A stretch of 58,674 nt of DNA from SKGA01 sp051819745 (GCA_051819745.1 JBNJGO010000002.1:1-58674); one strand, 5' to 3'; counted from the stretch's first letter, positions 50,641-58,668 are shown. The notes: generated by a model not told the origin, from the letters alone. Made by a program: numbers and translations.

Positions 50641-51288
50641 TTATTTATATTCAACATCAGCAGTAGATCTGAGTTCTTGAATAAGAACACTTGTCGCTTC
50701 CTGCTGTTTTTGTTGCTCAAGTTGCGCAACAATTTGAGGTTTTAACTCTTCATATGAAGGCACACCATCAGGCGATTGCGTTTTATACGTTTCATAAAAT
50801 TCTCGAGTTTCATCTTCAGTTACATTAAACGATTGACCTTCAAGTTGAGTTTCTAAATAGCTTTGAGTCGCCATTTGGTCTTTTATATTTTCTAACTCTT
50901 CCTCGTAAGAAGCTCCTTGCGATTCAATTTGTTGTTTGTAAGCATCCAAAGTCATATTTTGCAGGACAAGCTGTTGTTCAATCACAGATTCTGCTTCTTC
51001 AGTCGCGACAACAATATTTTCTTGTTGAACTTTTTGTTCAAGCACTTTTTGATTTATCACCTGTTCAAGCACTTCTTCTTCCGAAACCTGTTGTCCTTGT
51101 TGTAAGAAAGATTCTTGAATTGTAGAAACTTCTTCAGATACAATCTCCTCACCATTGACTACGGCTACAACATCGCCAGTCATAGATTCAGCAGGTGCAT
51201 CGTCTTCTAGTTCTGATGTACTGCATCCCACCATAAGAATAACAGATAGCACCAAAACAATTGTCATCATATTTTTTAGGTTTGCCAT
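50641..51288 (-). CDS. SurA-N-like lipoprotein
   Basis: From ATG 51286-51288 the protein has 215 residues: signal peptide MMTIVLVLSVILMVGC with lipobox MVGC, then an acidic linker. VVAVVNGEEIVSEEVSTIQE is the opening of SurA-type N-terminal chaperone domains, followed by long helices (VINQKVLEQKVQQENI, QIESQGASYEEELENIKDQM). No PPIC isomerase domain is present. A lipid-anchored chaperone is inferred. The frame is open to 51405, but ATATTTAAATAAA (51314-51326) is a TATA box in it, so the later ATG is the start. Confidence 0.78.
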   Translation of the reverse strand: MANLKNMMTIVLVLSVILMVGCSTSELEDDAPAESMTGDVVAVVNGEEIVSEEVSTIQESFLQQGQQVSEEEVLEQVINQKVLEQKVQQENIVVATEEAESVIEQQLVLQNMTLDAYKQQIESQGASYEEELENIKDQMATQSYLETQLEGQSFNVTEDETREFYETYKTQSPDGVPSYEELKPQIVAQLEQQKQQEATSVLIQELRSTADVEYK

Positions 51289-51399
51289 TGTAGTAACCGA
51301 AAAAAAAACGGTTTTATTTAAATATTTCGGTAAGTTAAATTTTAATTCATATATTTTTATGTGTCCTTTTTTTGTATTTAGAGAATTTGGAATTGAAAC

Positions 51400-51510
51400 T
51401 AACATCGGAATTTAACGAAGTTTTTTGCGAAGCAAAAAATTTGGGAGAGAAACGAATTTTGCTTGGCAAAATAGCGAAGCGGTCGTTTCGAACCCTTTAA
51501 GCCCTGTTAA
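51400..51510. repeat. Hairpin-rich dispersed repeat, copy C (111 bp)
   Basis: It is bounded by TAACATCGG and CCTTTAAGCCCTGTTAA. Hairpins inside: TTTTTTGC-GAA-GCAAAAAA, ATTTTGC-TTG-GCAAAAT, and CGAAACG with CGTTTCG around them. The longer length than copies B and D comes from extra hairpins. Confidence 0.72.
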
Positions 51511-51770
51511 ATACGTTTTCCGTTACGAACGAAGTGGAGTCCGGAAAACCTGCGTCCGCAGAGTTGTGTTTAAGTTCCAATAAATATCGAGCGTAGCGAG
51601 TGTAACTGTCCGAAGGACTGGGGGGAGTTCGTTCCTTCAAGCACGAAGTGCCATAGAGAATAAGTATCGAGGGGAGTTCTTTTTTTATCAAAGCCGAAGG
51701 CTCTTTAAGTCAATACATCAAAGGGGGAGTTCCGTTCAACAAAAGCGAACAAAGTGAGCAATTCACTACA
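51511..51770. repeat. Cluster of mini-hairpins beyond copy C
   Basis: A string of self-complementary units: GTTTTCCG...CGGAAAAC (51515-51549), CTGCG-TC-CGCAG (51550-51561), GTCC-GAA-GGAC, GCAC-GAA-GTGC and AGCC-GAA-GGCT. GGGGAGTTC occurs three times (51622-51630, 51671-51679, 51724-51732). CGAGC-GTA-GCGAGTGTA at 51588-51604 recurs at 56488-56510 with a longer stem. No gene is supported in 51289-51775. Confidence 0.68.
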
Positions 51771-51775
51771 TTATT

Positions 51776-52540
51776 TTAATTTGAATGTTTATTCCAAGGA
51801 GTTATTCTTTTTTCAATATACAATAATAATTTATTACCTAAAAAACCAATTAAACCTATTAGTAAAATTATTGCGTACATATCATTAATATTAAAAATTC
51901 TTGAGAAATATAGTATTTTATATCCTAAACCACTACTTGCACCAATCATTTCTGCAGCAATAAGTGCCAAAAGTGCAGATGAAAAACCTAATCTAATTCC
52001 TGTAAGTATCCAATAATAAGAGTGAGGTAGTATTACATATTTAAATTTTTGAAATGTATTTGCATTCATTGATTGTATTGCTAGTATATGTTCTTTATCA
52101 ATAGTTTTAACTCCTTTAATAACATTTATGAGTATTGGAAAGAATGAAACCCATAAAATTATGGCGACTTGGGACTTTATTCCAATACCTAAAATAAGTA
52201 TAAATACAGGAAACAAAGCAATAGGAGACAGTGGTCTGAAAAATTCAATTATGGGATCTATGGCATCCTCAAGAATTTTGAAATATCCCACTAAAAGGCC
52301 GATTGGTATAGCGACTATTATGGCAATTCCAAATCCTAGAAAAACTCTAAAAAAACTTATAAAAATATCATTAAAAATGAGATTATTATAAAAGAGCATT
52401 ACGAGATGCTTTATAATAGTTAATGGAGGCGGGAAAAATAAAGAAATATAAACGTATTGAGACATTATTTGCCAAAACAAAACAAGCAATATGAATACAT
52501 ATTTTTGTTTGTCTTTTATATTTAATATATTAAAATTCAT
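51776..52540 (-). CDS. ABC transporter permease, SsuC/TauC type
   Basis: The permease belongs to the nitrate/sulfonate/taurine/thiamine-precursor importer class. From ATG 52538-52540 it has 254 residues with six membrane segments. LGFGIAIIVAIPIGLLVGYF and the ATPase-contact loop AIQSMNANTFQKFKYVILPH are family marks, and GIRLGFSSALLALIAAEM follows. The frame is open to 52588; the later start overlaps the ATPase gene by 11 bases. The substrate cannot be told from the permease. Confidence 0.9.
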   Translation of the reverse strand: MNFNILNIKDKQKYVFILLVLFWQIMSQYVYISLFFPPPLTIIKHLVMLFYNNLIFNDIFISFFRVFLGFGIAIIVAIPIGLLVGYFKILEDAIDPIIEFFRPLSPIALFPVFILILGIGIKSQVAIILWVSFFPILINVIKGVKTIDKEHILAIQSMNANTFQKFKYVILPHSYYWILTGIRLGFSSALLALIAAEMIGASSGLGYKILYFSRIFNINDMYAIILLIGLIGFLGNKLLLYIEKRITPWNKHSN

Positions 52541-53237
52541 TTTTAATCTCATCATATTTCTTGAACAAATAAGTATTATCGCTCTCAAGTTTTAGTCTAT
52601 CAATATTAAACTCTTTTTTTAGATATGTTGGGTTTGAATCGCTTAGTAAGATGATTTTTTCTCCCAATTTTATGGCTTCTGTGATATTATGAGTTACAAA
52701 TATTATTGTTAAATTAAATTCTTTTTTTAGTTTTAATAATTCTATTTGAAGTTTATCTCTAGTTATTTCATCCAAAGCACTAAATGGTTCATCCATGAGA
52801 ATGATTTTATGATTAGTCGAAAGGGCTCTTGCAATAGCAACTCTTTGCTTCATACCTCCTGACAATTTATGTATATATTCTTTTTCATAACCATTTAATT
52901 TGACTAATTTAAGAAATTTATTGACTCTTTTGTTCATAATTTCTTTTTTGGTTTTTTTAATTTTAAGGGGTAATGCAATATTATCAAAAACATCCATCCA
53001 AGGAAATAATGCTAAATGTTGAAAAATTATAGCTATATCATCAGAATTAGATTCAACACTTCCAGAATAAATTTTTTCTATTCCACCTAAAATTTTGAGA
53101 ATGGTTGACTTCCCGCATCCACTTGAACCTACAATGCACGTTATTTTTTCTTTTTCAAAAAAACAACTGAATTTTTCTAAAATTATTTTTTCGTCATACT
53201 TAAAACTAATTTCATTTAAAGAGATCATTTTATTCAC
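52530..53237 (-). CDS. ABC transporter ATP-binding protein, SsuB/TauB type
   Basis: The 235-residue ATPase has Walker A IVGSSGCGKSTILKILGG, Q-loop IIFQHLALFPWMDVFDNIAL, signature LSGGMKQRVAIARAL, Walker B IILMDEPFSALDEITRDKLQ and switch His in FVTHNITEAI. Its ATG overlaps the stop of the binding-protein gene (ATGA at 53234-53237), so the importer genes are translationally coupled. Confidence 0.95.
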   Translation of the reverse strand: MNKMISLNEISFKYDEKIILEKFSCFFEKEKITCIVGSSGCGKSTILKILGGIEKIYSGSVESNSDDIAIIFQHLALFPWMDVFDNIALPLKIKKTKKEIMNKRVNKFLKLVKLNGYEKEYIHKLSGGMKQRVAIARALSTNHKIILMDEPFSALDEITRDKLQIELLKLKKEFNLTIIFVTHNITEAIKLGEKIILLSDSNPTYLKKEFNIDRLKLESDNTYLFKKYDEIKNEF

Positions 53238-54175
53238 GGAATGTAAATTAATTCGTTTATTGAAATGGGTTCTTTCAAATCTCCTCTTTGATTTAATATT
53301 TCAATCCATTTCTGTGTTGAATTTAAATTTACATCCGCGTTTTTTTGGAACTTTTGATGGATTATAAATTTTTCATCTATTCCTAATTTTTCAGAAATTA
53401 TTTTTTTTGCTTCTATAGGGTTTTCTTCTATGAAAATGATTGCTTTTTTATACGCCTCGAAAAATTTTTTAACATTTTCGGGGTTCTCTGCAATATATCT
53501 TTCTGAGAAAATACCTATTACTGATTGCATATTTTCTCCAAAAATATCATTAGTGTTAAATAGAACAACAGAATTGTTATTTTTTTGTAATAAAAATTCA
53601 TTATATGGAGTTACCATGCCTGCTACATCAATTTGACCGGATAATAAAGATTGTTCCATATGGGGATGAGGAATTACTACAAATTTAACATCATTTTCAC
53701 TAATATTGTTTTGCTTTAAATATTCTAACGTCATGTAATGAAAAGCTGAACCTAATGTATTTACGCCTATTTTTTTATTACGTAAATCTTTAACTGAAGT
53801 AATGTTTGAACTTTTTAAAACAATCCATGTGTGAATGGGATTTTGATAAGTTGATGTTTGCATATCCCAAACACCTTTAATATTTATTCCATTCTTTCGT
53901 GCATTAATTAATGCAATAGTTGATGTTGTAGCCGCATCAGCACTATTACTTGCTAAAGCCTGAATCATTTCAGGTCCGCCATATAATTCACCTACAAAAT
54001 CAACAGTTAAATTTTCTTCTAAAAAAAATCCTTTTTCTTGTGCAATATATACTGGGTCATATACTTTAATTTCGATGTATCTGATTTTATTTGAATTATC
54101 TTGTTCTGTATTAATACATCCAGAAATAAAAAACAAAGATAGTATGAGTCCTAATATTAATATTGTTTTTTTCAT
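53234..54175 (-). CDS. ABC transporter substrate-binding lipoprotein, NMT1/SsuA type
   Basis: From ATG 54173-54175 the 313-residue protein has signal peptide ILILGLILSLFFISGC with lipobox. YDPVYIAQEKGFFLEENLTV and DFVGELYGGPEMIQALASNS match NMT1/SsuA-like proteins that bind sulfonates, nitrate, taurine or pyrimidine precursors of thiamine. KSSNITSVKDLRNKKIGVNT and AGMVTPYNEFLL are further family regions. It starts 53 bases from the divergent hydrolase gene; both look leaderless. Confidence 0.9.
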   Translation of the reverse strand: MKKTILILGLILSLFFISGCINTEQDNSNKIRYIEIKVYDPVYIAQEKGFFLEENLTVDFVGELYGGPEMIQALASNSADAATTSTIALINARKNGINIKGVWDMQTSTYQNPIHTWIVLKSSNITSVKDLRNKKIGVNTLGSAFHYMTLEYLKQNNISENDVKFVVIPHPHMEQSLLSGQIDVAGMVTPYNEFLLQKNNNSVVLFNTNDIFGENMQSVIGIFSERYIAENPENVKKFFEAYKKAIIFIEENPIEAKKIISEKLGIDEKFIIHQKFQKNADVNLNSTQKWIEILNQRGDLKEPISINELIYIP

Positions 54176-54228
54176 TATACTGATAAAATAGTAAAACATT
54201 TAAATAGTTTTTGTTATTTAAGATTAAT

Positions 54229-55026
54229 ATGTTATCTAGAATTAAAAGTTTTGCAAAGGATACTTGTTTTGAATTATGGTTTGATACAATTGAGCAGTTA
54301 AGTGATTCTAGAGGAATTCTTATTTTTTGTCATGGTTGTCCATCTCATCCGTACGATCATTCACCATCTTTAATTGAATATTTATCTAAAGAAGAAAATT
54401 ACTTACTTGTTTTTTTGCATTATAAGGGCACTTGGGAAAGTGGTGGTGTTTGTAACCTAGAAAATTCAGTTGAGAGTGTAATCGATGTTTATAATTATTT
54501 AAAAGAAGGAGCAATTAAAGACATATTGCGAGATGAAGTGATAACTTTAAACCCAACGAAAGTAACTTTGATTGGAGCAAGTTTTGGCGGGAGTGTTGCT
54601 CTCGTATCCTCTGCAAAACTTAATGTAAAATCGGTTATTGCTTTAGCTCCTGTCATTGATTTTAAAAATCATAATAATAAAGGATTTGAAGAAAATTTAG
54701 ATCAAACCTTTTTAAAAATAAATTTAGGTTGGAAAAATCTTTGGAGATTTACAGAATCTGATTGGAATAGATTAAAAAATGGACTGCTAGATTTAAATTC
54801 GATAGAATATATTGACAAATTTGAAGACACGCAGTTTTTATTAGTTCATGGCAAAGAAGATAAATCAGTTGATTATAAAAAAAGTGTTAATTTTGTAAAC
54901 ATAATTAATAAAACAAGTACAAATAAAGCAGATATTTTATTATGTGAAAACCAAGGTCATTTTGGATTATTTGGTTTATCAGATTTAAAAGTTAAAAAAA
55001 AGGTTTTGGAATTTCTTAAGGGTTAG
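54229..55026 (+). CDS. Alpha/beta hydrolase (dienelactone-hydrolase-like)
   Basis: From ATG 54229 it has 265 residues. The oxyanion strand is RGILIFCHGCPSHPYDHSPS, the nucleophile elbow is LIGASFGGSVALVSSAKL with Ser in GASFGG, the acid is probably Asp in LVHGKEDKSVDY and the base His in ENQGHFGLFG. No signal peptide is present. A TTG at 54211 is open in frame but lies before the TATA-to-start distance of ACATTTAAATA (54197-54207). It is divergent from the importer and converges on the ProRS-like gene with an 11-base overlap. Confidence 0.88.
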   Translation: MLSRIKSFAKDTCFELWFDTIEQLSDSRGILIFCHGCPSHPYDHSPSLIEYLSKEENYLLVFLHYKGTWESGGVCNLENSVESVIDVYNYLKEGAIKDILRDEVITLNPTKVTLIGASFGGSVALVSSAKLNVKSVIALAPVIDFKNHNNKGFEENLDQTFLKINLGWKNLWRFTESDWNRLKNGLLDLNSIEYIDKFEDTQFLLVHGKEDKSVDYKKSVNFVNIINKTSTNKADILLCENQGHFGLFGLSDLKVKKKVLEFLKG

Positions 55027-56404
55027 GAGCTCTTTTAGCATATGCAGCAACATAACTATCTTCTTTACCGCATAAAACACACGATCTTTCATTTTTCTTA
55101 TCTGTTTTTAATACTTTTCCTAATAATTCTCCAGGATATTTATCTTCCAGCGTTTTCCCACAAGATTCTTGCAAACAATGATTAACTAATGCTACTTTAT
55201 TATTATCTAAGATAGAATCAATTCCTGCTAATGAATTTGTTTGTATGAGATTTCCATTAAAAAATTCTTGAGATCTATATCTTAAACTATTATCCACGTC
55301 ATGTAAAATATTATCTAGATGACTTACAAAATAATCTATCGAACATTCAGTTCTATCCAACGTATCTCTTCTAGAATATAATAAATTGTTATCGCTTGTC
55401 ATAGTTACTCTAAGAGGAGTTCCATAAACAAGATGTTTTTTCAATCTTTTTTTTATATGTGAAGAATAATCTTCATCTATTGAAATGCGATATTTTTTGA
55501 GTTTTTCTTTTAAATCTTCAACTTTACTTCTATCAGAAGAATCATTTGATATAATTGCTATTTGTGTAGGTGCTGTGGTTGAAGTAAAACAAAAACCATA
55601 CGAATCTGCATGATGTTCAAGTAGCCCTAATAGAAATCGTTCTCCAAATCCAAACCCTACTTGTTTTGCATATTCATTTCTGCCATCTTTATCTTTTCTT
55701 CTAACTTTAAATATTCGAGAAAATCTTTCGTGATGTTTGTAGGTTGTTCCAATTCTCACCATACCTTTTAATGAGGGAATTAAAGTTTGAAGTGAGGTAA
55801 CTTCTTTTGCAACAGGTTTATTTCCCCACATAGATTGATCTATCTCTAAATAAGACAAATTTAATCCATCAAAAAAAGTTTTTAATATGTCTATTGATCT
55901 AGTAAATGCGTTGTTTAATGATTCTTCATCCCATACTAATGAATACGATTCAATAATTCCAGAGTGCTCTTCTTGTCTTAAGAAGGGAACTCCTCCAGTT
56001 ACAGGTCTAAATAAATGTTCCTTTAGGTAGATATTCGTAGGAATCATATTTGGATTTTGCTTTACTTTTTTCGATAAAAAGTGGTTTAAAACAGGGTCGC
56101 TTGTTGAATTCAGATATCGTTTCTCTCTATCTCTGCCTTCATTATCATTTAACCAATAAACACCATTACGGAAGTCAAAGAAATCTTCTGCAACTTTATC
56201 TAAAGTCGTACTTGAAACAATTCTAGGTAATTGCATTTCTTCAAAACCAGCTAATTCAAGGATTTCGTAGAATTGTTTGTAAACTAAATTTTTCCATTTC
56301 ATCCCTCTTGGTAACCATACAAGTCCTCCTCCAGGAAAAAGTGAGTCTTCTAAACTGACTAATTCTGTTTTTTCCATTAATTTTAACGTTTCTTCAAGCG
56401 ACAT
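55016..56404 (-). CDS. Divergent prolyl-tRNA-synthetase-like protein
   Basis: This class II synthetase-like protein has 462 residues. GLVWLPRGMKWKNLVYKQFY, FEEMQLPRIVSSTTL (motif 1 area), HLFRPVTGGVPFLRQEEHSG (motif 2 area) and FGFGERFLLGLLEHHADSYG (motif 3 area) follow the ProRS/ThrRS order. An anticodon-binding domain starts with APTQIAIISND. The C-terminus (HCLQESCGKTLEDKYPGELL, then RSCVLCGKEDSYVAAYAKRA) matches the zinc domain of archaeal ProRS. The motifs are degenerate, so it may be a paralogue with another role or an unusual ProRS. ATG 56402-56404 is leaderless with a TATA box about 27 bases upstream. Confidence 0.72.
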   Translation of the reverse strand: MSLEETLKLMEKTELVSLEDSLFPGGGLVWLPRGMKWKNLVYKQFYEILELAGFEEMQLPRIVSSTTLDKVAEDFFDFRNGVYWLNDNEGRDREKRYLNSTSDPVLNHFLSKKVKQNPNMIPTNIYLKEHLFRPVTGGVPFLRQEEHSGIIESYSLVWDEESLNNAFTRSIDILKTFFDGLNLSYLEIDQSMWGNKPVAKEVTSLQTLIPSLKGMVRIGTTYKHHERFSRIFKVRRKDKDGRNEYAKQVGFGFGERFLLGLLEHHADSYGFCFTSTTAPTQIAIISNDSSDRSKVEDLKEKLKKYRISIDEDYSSHIKKRLKKHLVYGTPLRVTMTSDNNLLYSRRDTLDRTECSIDYFVSHLDNILHDVDNSLRYRSQEFFNGNLIQTNSLAGIDSILDNNKVALVNHCLQESCGKTLEDKYPGELLGKVLKTDKKNERSCVLCGKEDSYVAAYAKRAPNP

Positions 56405-56487
56405 ATTATGTGAAAAAGAATAAGTATATTTAAATGTTTTTATTGATACTACTTATTAGTAGATTAATTTTTGTTAATATAAATGTT

Positions 56488-56526
56488 CGAGCAACAAAGT
56501 TGCGAGTGTAGATGTCCGTGAGGACT
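56488..56526. repeat. Two-hairpin repeat module (second copy of 51588-51619)
   Basis: CGAGCAAC-AAA-GTTGCGAGTGTA then GTCC-GTGA-GGACT. The copy at 51588-51619 has CGAGC-GTA-GCGAGTGTA and GTCC-GAA-GGACT. Framework bases are the same, whereas the first stem is longer here and still perfectly paired. Confidence 0.68.
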
Positions 56527-56569
56527 AGGAACTCCCCAAACCAAAAAAAGAAATGGAAATTTTATTGTA

Positions 56570-56654
56570 TTTAACATCGGGCTTAAGGAGAGTTTTCAAC
56601 GCAGTTGAAAATTCGGGCGGAGTCTGCAAGACGGAGCTCTTTAAGCCCTGTTAA
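56570..56654. repeat. Hairpin-rich dispersed repeat, copy D (85 bp)
   Basis: TTTAACATCGGGCTTAA at the left and TTTAAGCCCTGTTAA at the right are inverted copies apart from two extra bases. The inner hairpin is TTTTCAAC-GCA-GTTGAAAA. Framework GGAGAGTTT and ATTCGGGCGGAGTC is shared with copy B. Confidence 0.78.
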
Positions 56655-56798
56655 GTCGCCCCGAAACTTCGAAGAAGTTGAGAGCCTGCAAGGCATGGGT
56701 CGAGGAAATCTTTCATTTCCGAAGAAGTTGAATAAGAGTAAGTTCCATATATTAATAAGTTTGCTTTAGCAAACACCAGAATTTATTTTTGGGCGTTT
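56649..56798. repeat. Left arm of a three-block inverted repeat flanking the TrmB unit
   Basis: Block 1 TGTTAAGTCG (56649-56658), block 2 TTGAATAAGAGTAAGTTC (56728-56745) and block 3 TTTATTTTTGGGCGTTT (56782-56798, reaching the TrmB stop codon) have inverted copies at the right end. The spacers contain hairpins such as AACTT-CGAAG-AAGTT, GCCT-GCA-AGGC, GGAAAT-CTTTC-ATTTCC and TTTGC-TTTA-GCAAA. Confidence 0.78.
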
Positions 56799-57540
56799 AC
56801 TTCTCATCCCACAGCTTGCTAAAGAACTCTTTATAGCGATTAACCATACGGTTTGAGATAATCTCATAACAAATATTTTGATCTCCCCACAAAGGCATCA
56901 AGATTCGATTCTTTCCAATAATCACTCCTGTCGGCATAGTGAGTTTGTGATGTTTAATTTTGAAATCTCTGTGTAAAACTTTCTTCAAATAAGAATTTTT
57001 TAATTGTGGATGAACAATTCCTCGAAGTTTAATTCCTTTCTCAATCCTTTTAAGATGATAATTGGAAAAGAATAAATCCATTTCTTTACTTGTTAATTCA
57101 TTAGGATTAATACTGAAAAACAAGTATTCATCATTTTTATTAAGTTCTGAAAGTAGGTTTTGGAAAGCAGCACTAATACCTTTAACACCTGTATAAATTT
57201 GAGTTGATTCTTGTTCTAACGAACCTATTTTTGATTTAATTTGAGGAATTAAAGATTCAACTTTATTGTTAACTTGGTTCAATTCTTCTTTTTGCTTTTC
57301 AACCAATTCAATGATTGATTGAGGATTAGTGATTCTAAATAACTTGGTCTTGTTCTCAATAGTTGTACAAACAAGACCTTTCTGAATGAGTTTTTCAAGA
57401 AGGAGATACACTTTGGAAGACGAAACTTTAGCAGTCTTCATAATCTTAAAAATAGGAGCTTCGCCTAATTGTACTAACGCATTGTAAATACGAATTTCAG
57501 CATCTGTAAGGCCAATATTCTTTAAAATTGATAAATCCAT
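56797..57540 (-). CDS. TrmB-family transcription regulator
   Basis: The 247-residue protein has an N-terminal winged helix (LKNIGLTDAEIRIYNALVQL, then KIMKTAKVSSSKVYLLLEKL), a coiled-coil linker (VEKQKEELNQVNNKVESLIP) and a C-terminal ligand or effector domain starting near 110 (STQIYTGVKGISAAFQNLLS). TrmB proteins sense sugars or other small molecules. ATG 57538-57540 is leaderless, with TTATATAAA (57563-57571) at 25 bases. An inverted repeat TTTTCCC/GGGAAAA sits next to the TATA box, so autoregulation is likely. Confidence 0.85.
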   Translation of the reverse strand: MDLSILKNIGLTDAEIRIYNALVQLGEAPIFKIMKTAKVSSSKVYLLLEKLIQKGLVCTTIENKTKLFRITNPQSIIELVEKQKEELNQVNNKVESLIPQIKSKIGSLEQESTQIYTGVKGISAAFQNLLSELNKNDEYLFFSINPNELTSKEMDLFFSNYHLKRIEKGIKLRGIVHPQLKNSYLKKVLHRDFKIKHHKLTMPTGVIIGKNRILMPLWGDQNICYEIISNRMVNRYKEFFSKLWDEK

Positions 57541-57571
57541 ATTTATTTGTAAACATAAGAAGTTTATATAA

Positions 57572-57592
57572 TTTTCCCCCTATGAGGGAAAA
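57572..57592. promoter_or_regulatory. Inverted-repeat operator between TrmB and the divergent gene
   Basis: TTTTCCC (57572-57578) and GGGAAAA (57586-57592) are separated by 7 bases, directly upstream of the TrmB-gene TATA box. The divergent gene has its own palindromic box TACTTTTAAAAGTA (57619-57632) 25 bases before ATG 57651. Confidence 0.55.
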
Positions 57593-57650
57593 ATAATTAA
57601 TAAACTAGAACCTGTTACTACTTTTAAAAGTAAATGAACTGGTTGTACAA

Positions 57651-58610
57651 ATGGATTTTAAAAAAATACGAGAAGAAATGGAAAAAGAATCGCATTTACG
57701 CGATAGAGCTTTTGGATTTGAAAATACAACCTCTAAATTATTTTTAGAAAGAATTGCATTACTTGAATCTGGAATACGAACTATAAGAACACCTGAAAAA
57801 TCCTCTTTACAAGATTCAAGTTTAGCTCAAGCGTCAATTCTGGAGCTACTCAAAGAAGCAAATAATTTTCTTTATTTCAAGAATGTACACGTAAAAATAT
57901 CAGACATAGTATATAAAAGAAGGTTCTCATCTGAAGAAGAAATAAAGAAAACGGATTTTTTTAATCCTGCTGTTTTGCTTTATTCAGAATACAAATTAGA
58001 TAAGGAAACTGGAAAACCAAGTCTGGAAGTAAAATTAACAAACCCCCTAACAAAAAATATACTTTTCTCAACAGAACTTGAAAATAAAGATAAAATTATT
58101 CATGATGATGAAAAAAGTTACGAAAGTTTTCACGAAGAAAATGTTCCCATAAAATTTTGCATTGATAATTATTTTTTCAAAACAGAAATTCAACTCAAAC
58201 CAGAACGAACTCATAAATTACACAGGTATTCTCATGAAAAAAGCTTGATACATTACAACACTCTTAAAGAAATCTCTGATAGTTTTGATGGAAATAAACA
58301 TGTCTCTTTAAATCTAGGTTTTTCTGTAACTAATCCGAATTATCCTTATGCTATAACGAAAGTAGATTTGAAAAAACTCTACGAGTATAATGAATATTTT
58401 GTATCTACAAAATTTGCAAAACATCTTAAAAAAGAAGATGCAATGAAATTATACCAATATACAGAAGAACACATGCCTATTAGAAAAGATGGAACTCTTA
58501 AAGAAATTGGTAGGGGAGGAAAAGAATTTGATAGTAAATTCTCAACTGCTGTAAGTCTTGTTAAATATATGAATCAATTAAATGAACTTTTAGAGGGAAA
58601 GTATAAATAA
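57651..58610 (+). CDS. Unknown protein divergent to TrmB (319 aa)
   Basis: No family recognised. The protein is soluble and charged, with an N-terminal helical part (1-85), a central part likely rich in beta strands (AVLLYSEYKLDKETGKPSLE and ILFSTELENKDK) and a helical end. It starts leaderless and probably is the target of the TrmB regulator, with which it shares the 110-base divergent promoter. Both genes read outward into the arms of the same inverted repeat, so they look like one genetic unit. Confidence 0.68.
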   Translation: MDFKKIREEMEKESHLRDRAFGFENTTSKLFLERIALLESGIRTIRTPEKSSLQDSSLAQASILELLKEANNFLYFKNVHVKISDIVYKRRFSSEEEIKKTDFFNPAVLLYSEYKLDKETGKPSLEVKLTNPLTKNILFSTELENKDKIIHDDEKSYESFHEENVPIKFCIDNYFFKTEIQLKPERTHKLHRYSHEKSLIHYNTLKEISDSFDGNKHVSLNLGFSVTNPNYPYAITKVDLKKLYEYNEYFVSTKFAKHLKKEDAMKLYQYTEEHMPIRKDGTLKEIGRGGKEFDSKFSTAVSLVKYMNQLNELLEGKYK

Positions 58611-58619
58611 CATCCAAAA

Positions 58620-58668
58620 AAACGCCCAAAAATAAAAAGAACTTACTCTTATTCAATTCGACTTAACA
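58620..58668. repeat. Right arm of the three-block inverted repeat
   Basis: AAACGCCCAAAAATAAA (58620-58636), GAACTTACTCTTATTCAA (58639-58656) and CGACTTAACA (58659-58668) are perfect inverted copies of left blocks 3, 2 and 1. Only 2 bases lie between the blocks here, against 36 and 69 in the left arm. Confidence 0.8.

Noticed and set aside
51497..51691. 64-codon minus-strand frame in the hairpin cluster
   Set aside because: It overlaps repeat modules whose other copies are not open in this frame; the sequence is explained by the hairpins.
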